DNA of 15,996 bases. Source: Pseudomonas sp. GTDB lineage: Bacteria; Pseudomonadota; Gammaproteobacteria; Pseudomonadales; Pseudomonadaceae. The stretch is from the NCBI GenBank assembly GCA_007117785.1, contig SKFV01000372.1:1-15996 (forward strand), given 5' to 3'. A program made the translations under genes and the position numbers. This document shows, piece after piece, positions 6,202-13,120 of the stretch. Each line of letters begins with the position of its first letter. Position 1 is the stretch's first letter. The notes beneath the pieces are model-generated. The model was not told where the DNA came from. It saw only the letters and a list, made by a program, of their open reading frames with translations, and did not search any database.

Positions 6202-6539
6202 GCTGACTCCTCGTTACAGAATAGTTGATACAGGGTTTGCAGGACGGCCAGAGCCTCCGGGCTATCGATACGGTAGAAAATCTGTTTGCCTTCACGCCGG
6301 GTAGCGACCAGCCCCTCGCGGCGCAAAACGCCCAGTTGCTGGGACAGCGTCGGTTGCTGGATACCCAGCGACTGCTCCAGCTGACTGACGTTGCGCTCAC
6401 CACTGACCAGCTGGCACAGCAATAACAAGCGGTCTTGGTTCGCCAGGGTTTTCAGTAGCGCCTGGGCCTGACCAGCGGAAGCCCGCAAGGCGGCAACATC
6501 AAGTTCATCAGTGGACGCCGGGATAGCCTGAGCCGTCAT
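6198..6539 (-). CDS. bigR: ArsR/SmtB-family repressor, BigR/SqrR-like persulfide sensor
   Basis: A 113-residue winged-helix ArsR-family repressor. A longer reading from an ATG at 6551 would add four residues. However, GGAG sits six bases before the ATG at 6537-6539 and nothing suitable precedes the outer one, so the inner start is preferred. From that start the only cysteines are Cys42, in helix 2 (RLLLLCQLVSGE), and Cys108, near the C-terminus (LYQLFCNEESA). These are the numbers and spacing of the two redox cysteines of BigR, which form a disulfide or polysulfide link and leave DNA on persulfide or oxidant stress. The metal-binding ELCVCD motif of ArsR/SmtB is absent. The recognition helix is QQPTLSQQLGVLRREGL, followed by the wing TRREGKQIFYRI. 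It heads an operon of sulfur-type membrane proteins and faces a matching operator. Confidence 0.85.
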   Translation of the reverse strand: MTAQAIPASTDELDVAALRASAGQAQALLKTLANQDRLLLLCQLVSGERNVSQLEQSLGIQQPTLSQQLGVLRREGLVATRREGKQIFYRIDSPEALAVLQTLYQLFCNEESA

Positions 6540-6561
6540 GGCAGACTCCATACAGGGATTG

Positions 6562-6598
6562 TTGACTTACAATATACAAATAAATATATTGTTTTCAA
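6562..6598. promoter_or_regulatory. divergent promoters sharing one BigR-type operator
   Basis: An inverted repeat with eight-base arms ACAATATA (6569-6576) and TATATTGT (6585-6592) around an eight-base centre forms a 24-base operator. On the plus strand TTGACT (6562-6567) and TATATT (6585-6590), 17 bases apart, make a strong sigma-70 promoter for the DUF2798 gene. On the minus strand TTGAAA (6593-6598) and TATATT (6571-6576), 16 bases apart, make one for the bigR operon. The operator covers both -10 boxes and both spacers, so one bound dimer could close both promoters. The AT-rich palindromic form agrees with known BigR boxes; the exact consensus was not compared. Confidence 0.75.
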
Positions 6599-6619
6599 GT
6601 AAATTATTGAGCTGCCACT

Positions 6620-6850
6620 ATGAACAAAGCGTTAATGAACAAACGCCAATGGCTGTTTGCCCTGCTGATGGGTGCCGTAATGACCTTGATCCTGACGGCC
6701 GCCCTGAGCCTGCTGAACCGCCAGGAGAGCCTGCCCTTCATGCTGCAGTGGATGCGTTCCTTTCTGCTTGCCTGGGTTATAGCCACACCAATGATTCGCT
6801 TTATTGCCGGCCCCTTGCGTAGCTGGGTCGAACGGACACTGAGCGGCTGA
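6620..6850 (+). CDS. DUF2798 small membrane protein
   Basis: A 76-residue protein with two hydrophobic segments, about residues 10-31 (LFALLMGAVMTLILTAALSL) and 42-60 (LQWMRSFLLAWVIATPMIR). The pattern of a first helix, a short polar link, then FLLAWVIATP and a final Pro-containing basic segment matches the DUF2798 family, whose function is unknown. The ATG at 6620 has no strong ribosome-binding site. A second ATG at 6635 is possible but no better supported. The gene starts about 25 bases after the predicted transcription start of the shared promoter, so it is probably controlled together with the leftward bigR operon. Confidence 0.75.
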   Translation: MNKALMNKRQWLFALLMGAVMTLILTAALSLLNRQESLPFMLQWMRSFLLAWVIATPMIRFIAGPLRSWVERTLSG

Positions 6851-6869
6851 TCGCTGCCCGCTATCAGGG

Positions 6870-6896
6870 TTGCAGGCTGGCGTAAACTGCTATCAT
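6870..6896 (+). promoter_or_regulatory. possible promoter of gltS
   Basis: TGCTATCAT (6888-6896) is an extended -10 element. TTGCAG (6870-6875) lies 15 bases upstream, a short spacer that an extended -10 can tolerate. It sits 28 bases before the gltS ATG, in the only non-coding gap before that gene. No operator-like repeat is seen. Confidence 0.35.
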
Positions 6897-6923
6897 GCTG
6901 CCTGACCCCTGCCAGGAAAGGCC

Positions 6924-8126
6924 ATGGATACTTCCGCAGTACTGATCAATACCCCGACGACTTTGGCATTGGCGATCATCGCCCTGTGGCTGGGTTATCA
7001 GATCAACCGGCGGGTAGTCTGGCTGGAGCGCTACAACATTCCTGCCGCCGTCAGTGGCGGCCTGTTGATCAGCAGCCTGATTGCGCTGACCGAAGTGGCC
7101 AGTGGCTGGGACATCCGCTTCGACCTCAGCCTGCGCGATATGCTGTTGATCATGTTTTTCAGCACCATCGGCCTGTCTTCACGGCTGCGCATGATGCTCG
7201 AGGGCGGCAAGATGCTTGGCATCATGATTGGCCTGGCGGTCGCCTTTCTGTTGCTGCAAAACCTGCTGGGTACCGGCCTGGCTTGGGTGATCGGAGAAAG
7301 CCCGCTGTACGGCCTGATTGGCGGCAGTATTTCACTGGCGGGCGGGCATGGCACGGCATTGACCTGGGGCCAGTTACTGGAAGAACACTTTGGTCTGGAG
7401 AATGCCAGCACCCTGGGGCTGACCTTTGCCACTGCCGGACTGATCACCGGCGGACTGGTTGGCGGCCCGGTAGCGGCGTTCCTGATCCGTCGGCACAAGC
7501 TGACGCCCGAGACAGTCGAGCACGAACTGCCGCATATCGAAGCCAATGGCCGCACCACCTACATGATCGACCTCAACAGCCTGCTGACCGCCGTGCTATT
7601 ACTCGCCCTGTGCTTTGCCCTCGGTGCCAGCATCTATGACTGGCTATCGGGAGCCGGCATCCGCCTGCCGGCCTTTCTCACCGCCATGTTCCTCGGCATC
7701 GTACTGGCCAACGCCCTGGATCTGGCCGGGGTGCAGGTGGACAACCGGCCGGTGCAGCTACTCGGTGACCTCAGCTTGCAGCTGTTTCTCGGTATGAGTC
7801 TGATCAGTCTGCCGCTGTTATCACTGCAGGGCGCCCTGGGTGCGATCAGCCTGATCATGCTGTTTCAGGCCATGCTGATTGCTGCCTTTGCCATTTTGCT
7901 GGTGTTTCCACTGCTCGGGCGCAGTTACGATGCGGCCTGCATCAGCGCCGGCTTTATCGGCATGGGCCTGGGCGCGACGCCGGTGGGCATCGCCAACATG
8001 AACGCGATCACCCAGCGTTTTGGTCCCAGCCCGAAAGCCTTTCTGGTCATACCGCTGCTCGGTGCCTTCTTTATCGATATTGCCAACGCCAGTCTGGTGC
8101 AGCTGTTTCTGCATGTGCTGGGCTGA
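6924..8126 (+). CDS. gltS: sodium/glutamate symporter GltS
   Basis: A 400-residue inner-membrane carrier, nearly the same length as E. coli GltS (401). It has about ten membrane helices in two inverted repeats, each with a re-entrant signature loop. In the first half the loop is SLAGGHGTALTWG, with Gly140-Thr144. In the second it is GLGATPVGIANM, with Gly350-Pro353. The opening region with ERYNIPAAVSGG and the TIGLSSRLRMMLEGGK loop are also typical. It takes up glutamate with Na+. AGGAAAG precedes the ATG at good spacing. It has a likely promoter of its own, and the 90-base gap to the next gene suggests it is a separate unit. Substrate specificity is taken from the family. Confidence 0.93.
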   Translation: MDTSAVLINTPTTLALAIIALWLGYQINRRVVWLERYNIPAAVSGGLLISSLIALTEVASGWDIRFDLSLRDMLLIMFFSTIGLSSRLRMMLEGGKMLGIMIGLAVAFLLLQNLLGTGLAWVIGESPLYGLIGGSISLAGGHGTALTWGQLLEEHFGLENASTLGLTFATAGLITGGLVGGPVAAFLIRRHKLTPETVEHELPHIEANGRTTYMIDLNSLLTAVLLLALCFALGASIYDWLSGAGIRLPAFLTAMFLGIVLANALDLAGVQVDNRPVQLLGDLSLQLFLGMSLISLPLLSLQGALGAISLIMLFQAMLIAAFAILLVFPLLGRSYDAACISAGFIGMGLGATPVGIANMNAITQRFGPSPKAFLVIPLLGAFFIDIANASLVQLFLHVLG

Positions 8127-8216
8127 CAACACAGCATTCAGCCAGCTGCGTCGGCTGGTAACGCTCTGCTATGCTGCGATAATGCCCAGCCACCTACCTG
8201 ATTCTGGAATATCCGC

Positions 8217-8990
8217 ATGACTGCCTTATCCTTTTCCCTGTCGCAACACACTGCCCTGATTACCGGTGCCTCCAGCGGTCTCGGTGCCCATTTCGCCCAG
8301 GTCATGGCGGCCGCCGGCGCCCGTGTGGTATTGGCCGCACGCCGGGTCGAGCGCCTGCAAAGCCTGGTCAGCGAACTGCAAGCGCAAGGTCATCAGGCCA
8401 TGGCCGTTGCCATGGATGTCACCGATGCCGACAGTGTCGAGGCGGGGTTTGCCGCTGCCGAGCAGGCTTGGGGCCGGGTGGATATTCTGGTCAACAATGC
8501 CGGTATCGGTGATCCGGTGAAGTTCCTCGATATGAGTGAAGGCAACTGGCGCAGCATGCTGGATACCAACCTGGATGGCGCCTGGCGTGTCGCCCATCGG
8601 GCCAGTGTCGCCATGGCCAAAGATGGCAAGGGCGGCAGCATTATCAATATCGCCTCGATTCTCGGCCTGCGCCAGGGCATGGCGCTGAGTCACTACGCTG
8701 TAGCCAAGGCCGCCGTGGTGCAACTGACCAAAGCCATGGCACTGGAGCTGGCGCGGGAGAACATTCGCGTCAATGTCATTGCCCCCGGGTACTTCCGTAC
8801 CGAGATGAACGGTGATTATTTCGATACCGAGCACGGCCAGAACTATATCCGCAGCAAGGTACCCATGCGCCGACTCGGCCAGCTGGATGAACTCACCGGG
8901 CCACTTCTGTTGCTGGCCAGCCCGGCTGGTAGTTTTATGACCGGCAGCGTACTGACCGTCGATGGCGGCCATGTCTGCAACAGCCTCTGA
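8217..8990 (+). CDS. short-chain dehydrogenase/reductase (SDR), classical type
   Basis: A 257-residue NAD(P)-dependent oxidoreductase of the classical SDR family. The cofactor motif TGASSGLG is at 16-23, with an AARR segment at the end of strand 2 hinting at NADPH. NNAG is at 93-96. The catalytic triad is Ser147, Tyr160 and Lys164 in the YxxxK arrangement. NVIAPGYFRTEM provides the PG motif, and the C-terminus VLTVDGGH is typical. The substrate is not evident; 3-ketoacyl-ACP reductase-like and other alcohol/ketone activities are all possible. TGGAA lies upstream of the ATG. The sensor-kinase gene starts 11 bases after its stop, so transcription may continue into the signalling operon, although the gene itself has no clear signalling role. 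Confidence 0.9.
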   Translation: MTALSFSLSQHTALITGASSGLGAHFAQVMAAAGARVVLAARRVERLQSLVSELQAQGHQAMAVAMDVTDADSVEAGFAAAEQAWGRVDILVNNAGIGDPVKFLDMSEGNWRSMLDTNLDGAWRVAHRASVAMAKDGKGGSIINIASILGLRQGMALSHYAVAKAAVVQLTKAMALELARENIRVNVIAPGYFRTEMNGDYFDTEHGQNYIRSKVPMRRLGQLDELTGPLLLLASPAGSFMTGSVLTVDGGHVCNSL

Positions 8991-9001
8991 GACCTGAGCC
9001 A

Positions 9002-12000
9002 GTGAGCAACCCTGGCGCCATTACCCGACAGTCTAGCCGCCTGATCATGCTGCTGGGTAGTTTGGCGCTGGCGCTGTTTTTTGCCTTTCTGACTGCCTGG
9101 GACTGGAAGCAACGGGAGAACCAGTGGGCACAATTCATGGATACTCAGGCAGAGGTGCAACGCCTGGCCGTGTTACAGGCGCAATACGGTCTGGAACAAC
9201 AAGCCCTGCTGCTCGCTGAGCAACTGGCGACTGACGCCACGACACAGCGGTTGACGCGCGAACTGGCCCAGCGCATTGCCAGTGATGGGCAGCAAGACCC
9301 GCAGGTGCACGAATTGCGCCATGAATTGCAGCGCCATTTGCATCCCCATTGGCTGGCTTTGCAGGCCAATGGGGCCAATCAGCTGCATATTCACCTCGCC
9401 CCCGGCGTGACCAGTTTGCTGCGTATGCATCAGCCGCAAAACTGGGGTGACCGGTTGGCTGAGATCCGCCCACTGGTCGACCTGGTTCAGCAGCAGGGGA
9501 GCGCCCGTCATGGCATGGAAATCGGTCGTTATGGTTCCGGCATACGCGGTGTAGTGCCGATTTTTGCTCAGCCCAATGGTCGTGACAACATAATTGGCAG
9601 CCTGGAAGTCGGTTTTGGTATGTTGCCGGAGCTGCGCCAGCTGGATCGCGAGCTGGAGGCCGGTCTGGCGTTGTTGCTGTACGCTCCGGCTCTGGTCAAT
9701 GTCATTACCGACTATAAAACAGCCGGTCTGGTCGGTCAGCCAGATGATAACTGGCTGCTTGATCAGCACTCGCGTCGCGAGGTTGTGCACTGGCATAGCC
9801 AGGGGCAGATTCCCGACCCCGTCCAGGACCCCCGGCACAAGTTGATCCGCAGCGGTGATGGTGATTTCCTGTTGACCCTGATTCCGCTGCACGATGTCGC
9901 CAGCGAGCAGGATCCGGATCGGCCACCGGCCGCGGCGGCTCTGGTATGGAAAGATATCAGCCTGGCGCTGGCCGGGCACCAGCAGTATCAGCGCTGGCTG
10001 GTATTGCGCTGGTTGCTGGCTTTTCTTGCGGCCATGGCGTTACTACTGACGCTGCTGATGGCCATGCGCAAAGTGGTTGAGAAGCAGAGCAAACGTCACC
10101 GCAAAGCCATCCTGACGGAAAGCCATGAACGCGAGCAGGCGCGACAACTGCTGTCGATCATTACCCACACCCAATCGGCCTATATCAGTGCCCAGAATCC
10201 GCAGCAAAGCTTTGAGCGTCTGCTTGAGCGCATCCTGCAGCTGACCGGTAGTGAGTTCGGCTTTGTTGGCGAGGTCTTTTACGATCAGCAGGACCAGCCC
10301 TACCTGAAGACCCATGCCATCAGCAATATCACCTGGGATGCCGAGAGTCGGGCCTTTTACCGCGACAAAGCCCCGCAAGGCCTGTTGTTCAGCAAGCTGG
10401 ACAGTCTGTTTGGCGCAGTAATGACCCGCCAGCAGGCAGTCATCAGCAATGACCCGGGCAATGATCCACGCAGTGGCGGCCTGCCACCTGGTCACCCGAC
10501 ACTGCACAGCCTTGCTGGCCTACCCATCCTGTTTGGTGACAAGGTAGTCGGCATGATTGGCCTTGCCAACCGGGCCGATGGCTATGATCAGGCACTGGTC
10601 AATTTTCTCGCGCCGTTGCAGCGCAATCTCGGCCAGTTGATCCACGCCCTGCGCCAGGACCGTGCCCAACGCTCTGAACAGGGCCGCCTGGAGCGTCAGC
10701 GCCTCGCCCTGCGCGCGCTGAACGAGATCGCCGCACTGCCTCGACTTGACCTGCGCGAGCGCTTGCATCGGGTGCTGGCGCTGGGGTGCAGCTACCTGGA
10801 CCTGGAAATGGGCATAGTGGCGGCGGTACAGGAGGCGGATTATCAGATCATTGCCCAGTATGCCCCTGGACAGGGCTCGCTGGAGGACGCGCATTTCGAG
10901 CTCGCTATCACTTACTGCAACCTGACTTTGCAGCGCAACGACATCCTGGCCATCCACCACATGGCTGAATCCCCCTTCCGCGAGCAGCCCTGTTATCAGC
11001 ACTTTGGCCTTGAAGCCTATATCGGCATCCCCTTGCTGGTCGATGGCGGCTGCTTCGGTACCCTGGCGTTCAACGGCCGCACACCCCGCAAGCAACCCTT
11101 TGATGATACCGATATGGACTTCATCCGGCTCTGCGCCCGCTGGATCGGTGCGCTGCTGGCCGAGGACCGTGCAGAGAGCCAGCGTACGGCCTTGATGGCA
11201 CGTTTCGACAAGCTGGTCCGACACCTGCCCGGTGTGGTCTACCAATATCAGCAAGATGCGGACGGGCATAGATGGTTCCCCTTTGCCAGTCAGGCCATTG
11301 AAGATATTTATGGCGTTACCCCGGCGCAGGCAAGGGCCAGTGCCGAGACAGTATTCAATACGTTGCACCCGGATGATATTCCCGACGTGGCCGCTACTAT
11401 CCAGCAATCGGCTACACAGATGACCGACTGGCAGGCAACCTATCGGGTCAAGCATCCCCAGCGCGGCATCATCTGGGTCGCCGGCCGCGCCTCACCCGAG
11501 GCGTTGGACGATGGCAGCATTATCTGGCACGGTTTTATCACTGATGTCACCGAAGCCCACGCCCGGAATGAGGAAATCCGTAAAACCCGCGCCTACCTGC
11601 GCGCAGTGATCGATGCCGCCACCGAAGTGGCCATCATCGCAACTGATGCGGCCGGTACTATTCAACTGTTCAACCCGGGTGCTGAACGCTTGCTCGGCTA
11701 CCCGGCCGAAGCGATAGTGGGCCAGGCCAGCCCTGTACTGTTTCACGACCGCGCCGAACTCGAACAGCGCTTTAACGAGCTTTTCGACCGTCAACCGACC
11801 CAGGCTGAACTGATCCGGGTTTTCCAGCAGCCCGCCTCACAAGGTGCTGTGCACAGCCGCATCTGGACCTATATCCGACAAGAGGGAGAACGCCGCAAAG
11901 TTCAACTGTCGGTAACACCGGTAGCTGGCGCCGATGGCCAATTAGGCGGACTACTGGGCATCGCGATCGATGTCACCGAACGGCTGCAGATAGAAACCCT

Positions 12001-12694
12001 CAAAAATGAATTTATCTCCACGGTCAATCACGAGCTAAGGACCCCGCTGACAGCGGTAGTAGGCGCTCTGGGCCTGATGCGCGGTGGCGCTCTCGGCACA
12101 TTGCCAGAGCCGATGCAACGGCTGCTGACCATTGCCGAACAAAATACCCAGCAACTCGGTGCGCTGATCAATGACCTGCTCGACCTCGACAAGCTGAGCG
12201 CCGGACAGGTGCATTTCGATATCCAGTGGCTGCCATTACAGGACGCCCTGGCACAAGCCATCAACGTCAACCAACCCTACGCCGATCGCTTTCAGGTACA
12301 CCTGAGCCTGATCACCCCGCTACCCGCGCTGGAAGTCGCCGCCGACCCGCGGCGTCTGGCGCAAGTCCTGGCCAACCTGTTGTCCAATGCCAGCAAGTTT
12401 TCTCCCGCTGGGGGACAGGTAGCGCTGGCTGCCGAGGCCATCGGTGAGCGTGTTCGCATCCGAGTCAATGACCAGGGCCCCGGGATCGCACCGGAGTTTC
12501 ATTCCCGTATTTTCAGCCGCTTTGCCCAGGCGGATGGGTCCAGTACCCGTCAACACGGCGGTACGGGGCTGGGGCTGGCCATCTGCCGGGAGCTGGTGCG
12601 ACAGATGGGCGGAGAGATCGACTTTCATTCAGTTCCCGGTCAAGGTGCCAGCTTCTGGTTTGACCTGCCAGCCCGCAGCGTCAACCGGGGGTAA
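9002..12694 (+). CDS. multi-sensor histidine kinase (dCache-GAF-GAF-PAS-PAS-HisKA-HATPase)
   Basis: A 1230-residue inner-membrane sensor kinase. One membrane helix at about 14-33, a periplasmic double-Cache domain (about 35-330; LRMHQPQNWGD and EIGRYGSGIRGVVPIF fit dCache_3), and a second helix at about 333-353 lead into the cytoplasm. There follow a GAF domain (about 385-550), a second GAF (about 570-725), a PAS (about 737-853) and a second PAS (about 865-996). The HisKA H-box is VNHELRTPL with His1010. The ATPase domain has its N-box at Asn1129, G1 DQGPG at Asp1157 and G2 GGTGLGL from Gly1186. No receiver domain is attached; one is encoded by the next gene. The GTG start at 9002 has no clear ribosome-binding site, and an ATG at codon 16 would cut into the first membrane helix. 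Confidence 0.9.
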   Translation: MSNPGAITRQSSRLIMLLGSLALALFFAFLTAWDWKQRENQWAQFMDTQAEVQRLAVLQAQYGLEQQALLLAEQLATDATTQRLTRELAQRIASDGQQDPQVHELRHELQRHLHPHWLALQANGANQLHIHLAPGVTSLLRMHQPQNWGDRLAEIRPLVDLVQQQGSARHGMEIGRYGSGIRGVVPIFAQPNGRDNIIGSLEVGFGMLPELRQLDRELEAGLALLLYAPALVNVITDYKTAGLVGQPDDNWLLDQHSRREVVHWHSQGQIPDPVQDPRHKLIRSGDGDFLLTLIPLHDVASEQDPDRPPAAAALVWKDISLALAGHQQYQRWLVLRWLLAFLAAMALLLTLLMAMRKVVEKQSKRHRKAILTESHEREQARQLLSIITHTQSAYISAQNPQQSFERLLERILQLTGSEFGFVGEVFYDQQDQPYLKTHAISNITWDAESRAFYRDKAPQGLLFSKLDSLFGAVMTRQQAVISNDPGNDPRSGGLPPGHPTLHSLAGLPILFGDKVVGMIGLANRADGYDQALVNFLAPLQRNLGQLIHALRQDRAQRSEQGRLERQRLALRALNEIAALPRLDLRERLHRVLALGCSYLDLEMGIVAAVQEADYQIIAQYAPGQGSLEDAHFELAITYCNLTLQRNDILAIHHMAESPFREQPCYQHFGLEAYIGIPLLVDGGCFGTLAFNGRTPRKQPFDDTDMDFIRLCARWIGALLAEDRAESQRTALMARFDKLVRHLPGVVYQYQQDADGHRWFPFASQAIEDIYGVTPAQARASAETVFNTLHPDDIPDVAATIQQSATQMTDWQATYRVKHPQRGIIWVAGRASPEALDDGSIIWHGFITDVTEAHARNEEIRKTRAYLRAVIDAATEVAIIATDAAGTIQLFNPGAERLLGYPAEAIVGQASPVLFHDRAELEQRFNELFDRQPTQAELIRVFQQPASQGAVHSRIWTYIRQEGERRKVQLSVTPVAGADGQLGGLLGIAIDVTERLQIETLKNEFISTVNHELRTPLTAVVGALGLMRGGALGTLPEPMQRLLTIAEQNTQQLGALINDLLDLDKLSAGQVHFDIQWLPLQDALAQAINVNQPYADRFQVHLSLITPLPALEVAADPRRLAQVLANLLSNASKFSPAGGQVALAAEAIGERVRIRVNDQGPGIAPEFHSRIFSRFAQADGSSTRQHGGTGLGLAICRELVRQMGGEIDFHSVPGQGASFWFDLPARSVNRG

Positions 12695-12733
12695 AAACAT
12701 GGCATACTGGGTAAACGGCTGCGGAGTTTGGCC

Positions 12734-13120
12734 ATGACGACGTTGCAACGCGTAATGCATATCGAGGATGACCCCTCGATTCTGGAGGTTGCCAGACTGG
12801 CACTAGAACTGGTCGGCGGCTTGCAGGTCTGCAGCTGTGCTTCAGGCGCTGAGGGAATTGCCGCTGCGCGTAGCTTTCAACCTCAATTGATTCTGCTCGA
12901 CGTCATGATGCCCGACATGGACGGGCCACAAACCCTGGCTGCCCTGCGACAGATTCCCGAACTACAGGCAACACCCGTCGTCTTCCTGACCGCCAGGGCC
13001 CAGGCCAGCGAAGTGGCTGCCTACCGAAGCCTGGGCGTTGCCGATATTCTGCTAAAACCCTTCGATCCAATGCAATTGGCCGCACAGATCAGTGCCATCT
13101 GGGAGCGCTACCATGTCTGA
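12734..13120 (+). CDS. single-domain response regulator (CheY/Spo0F-like)
   Basis: A 128-residue stand-alone receiver domain with no output domain. Acidic pocket residues are Glu11-Asp12-Asp13 (HIEDDPS) and the phospho-acceptor is Asp56 (ILLDVMMPDMDG). The switch Thr is in VFLTARA, and the conserved Lys is in LLKPFDP. A TTG at 12728 would also open the frame, but GGAG lies seven bases before the ATG at 12734 and one base before the TTG, so the ATG is preferred. It begins 39 bases after the kinase stop, and the next gene starts inside its last codons. A lone REC between a non-hybrid kinase and an HPt-bearing protein is best read as a phosphate carrier in a relay, though CheY-like protein binding is possible. 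Confidence 0.92.
   Translation: MTTLQRVMHIEDDPSILEVARLALELVGGLQVCSCASGAEGIAAARSFQPQLILLDVMMPDMDGPQTLAALRQIPELQATPVVFLTARAQASEVAAYRSLGVADILLKPFDPMQLAAQISAIWERYHV

Noticed and set aside
8139..8157. Stem CCAGC/GCTGG after gltS as a terminator
   Set aside because: Short stem, long loop and no T-run; not distinguishable from chance in this GC-rich DNA.
8155..8183. Possible promoter before the SDR gene (TGCGATAAT as extended -10)
   Set aside because: The -35 candidate TGGTAA matches poorly; the -10 alone is too little to annotate.
8226..8972. Open frame of 248 codons on the minus strand
   Set aside because: Exact antisense of the SDR gene, which has all catalytic motifs.
10520..11455. Open frame of 311 codons on the minus strand inside the kinase gene
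   Set aside because: The plus strand encodes clear GAF and PAS domains here; the antisense frame is a by-product of GC-rich codon use.
12698..12737. ATG after the kinase stop as a small separate gene
   Set aside because: No ribosome-binding site and no recognisable product; the response-regulator start at 12734 with GGAG is far better supported.
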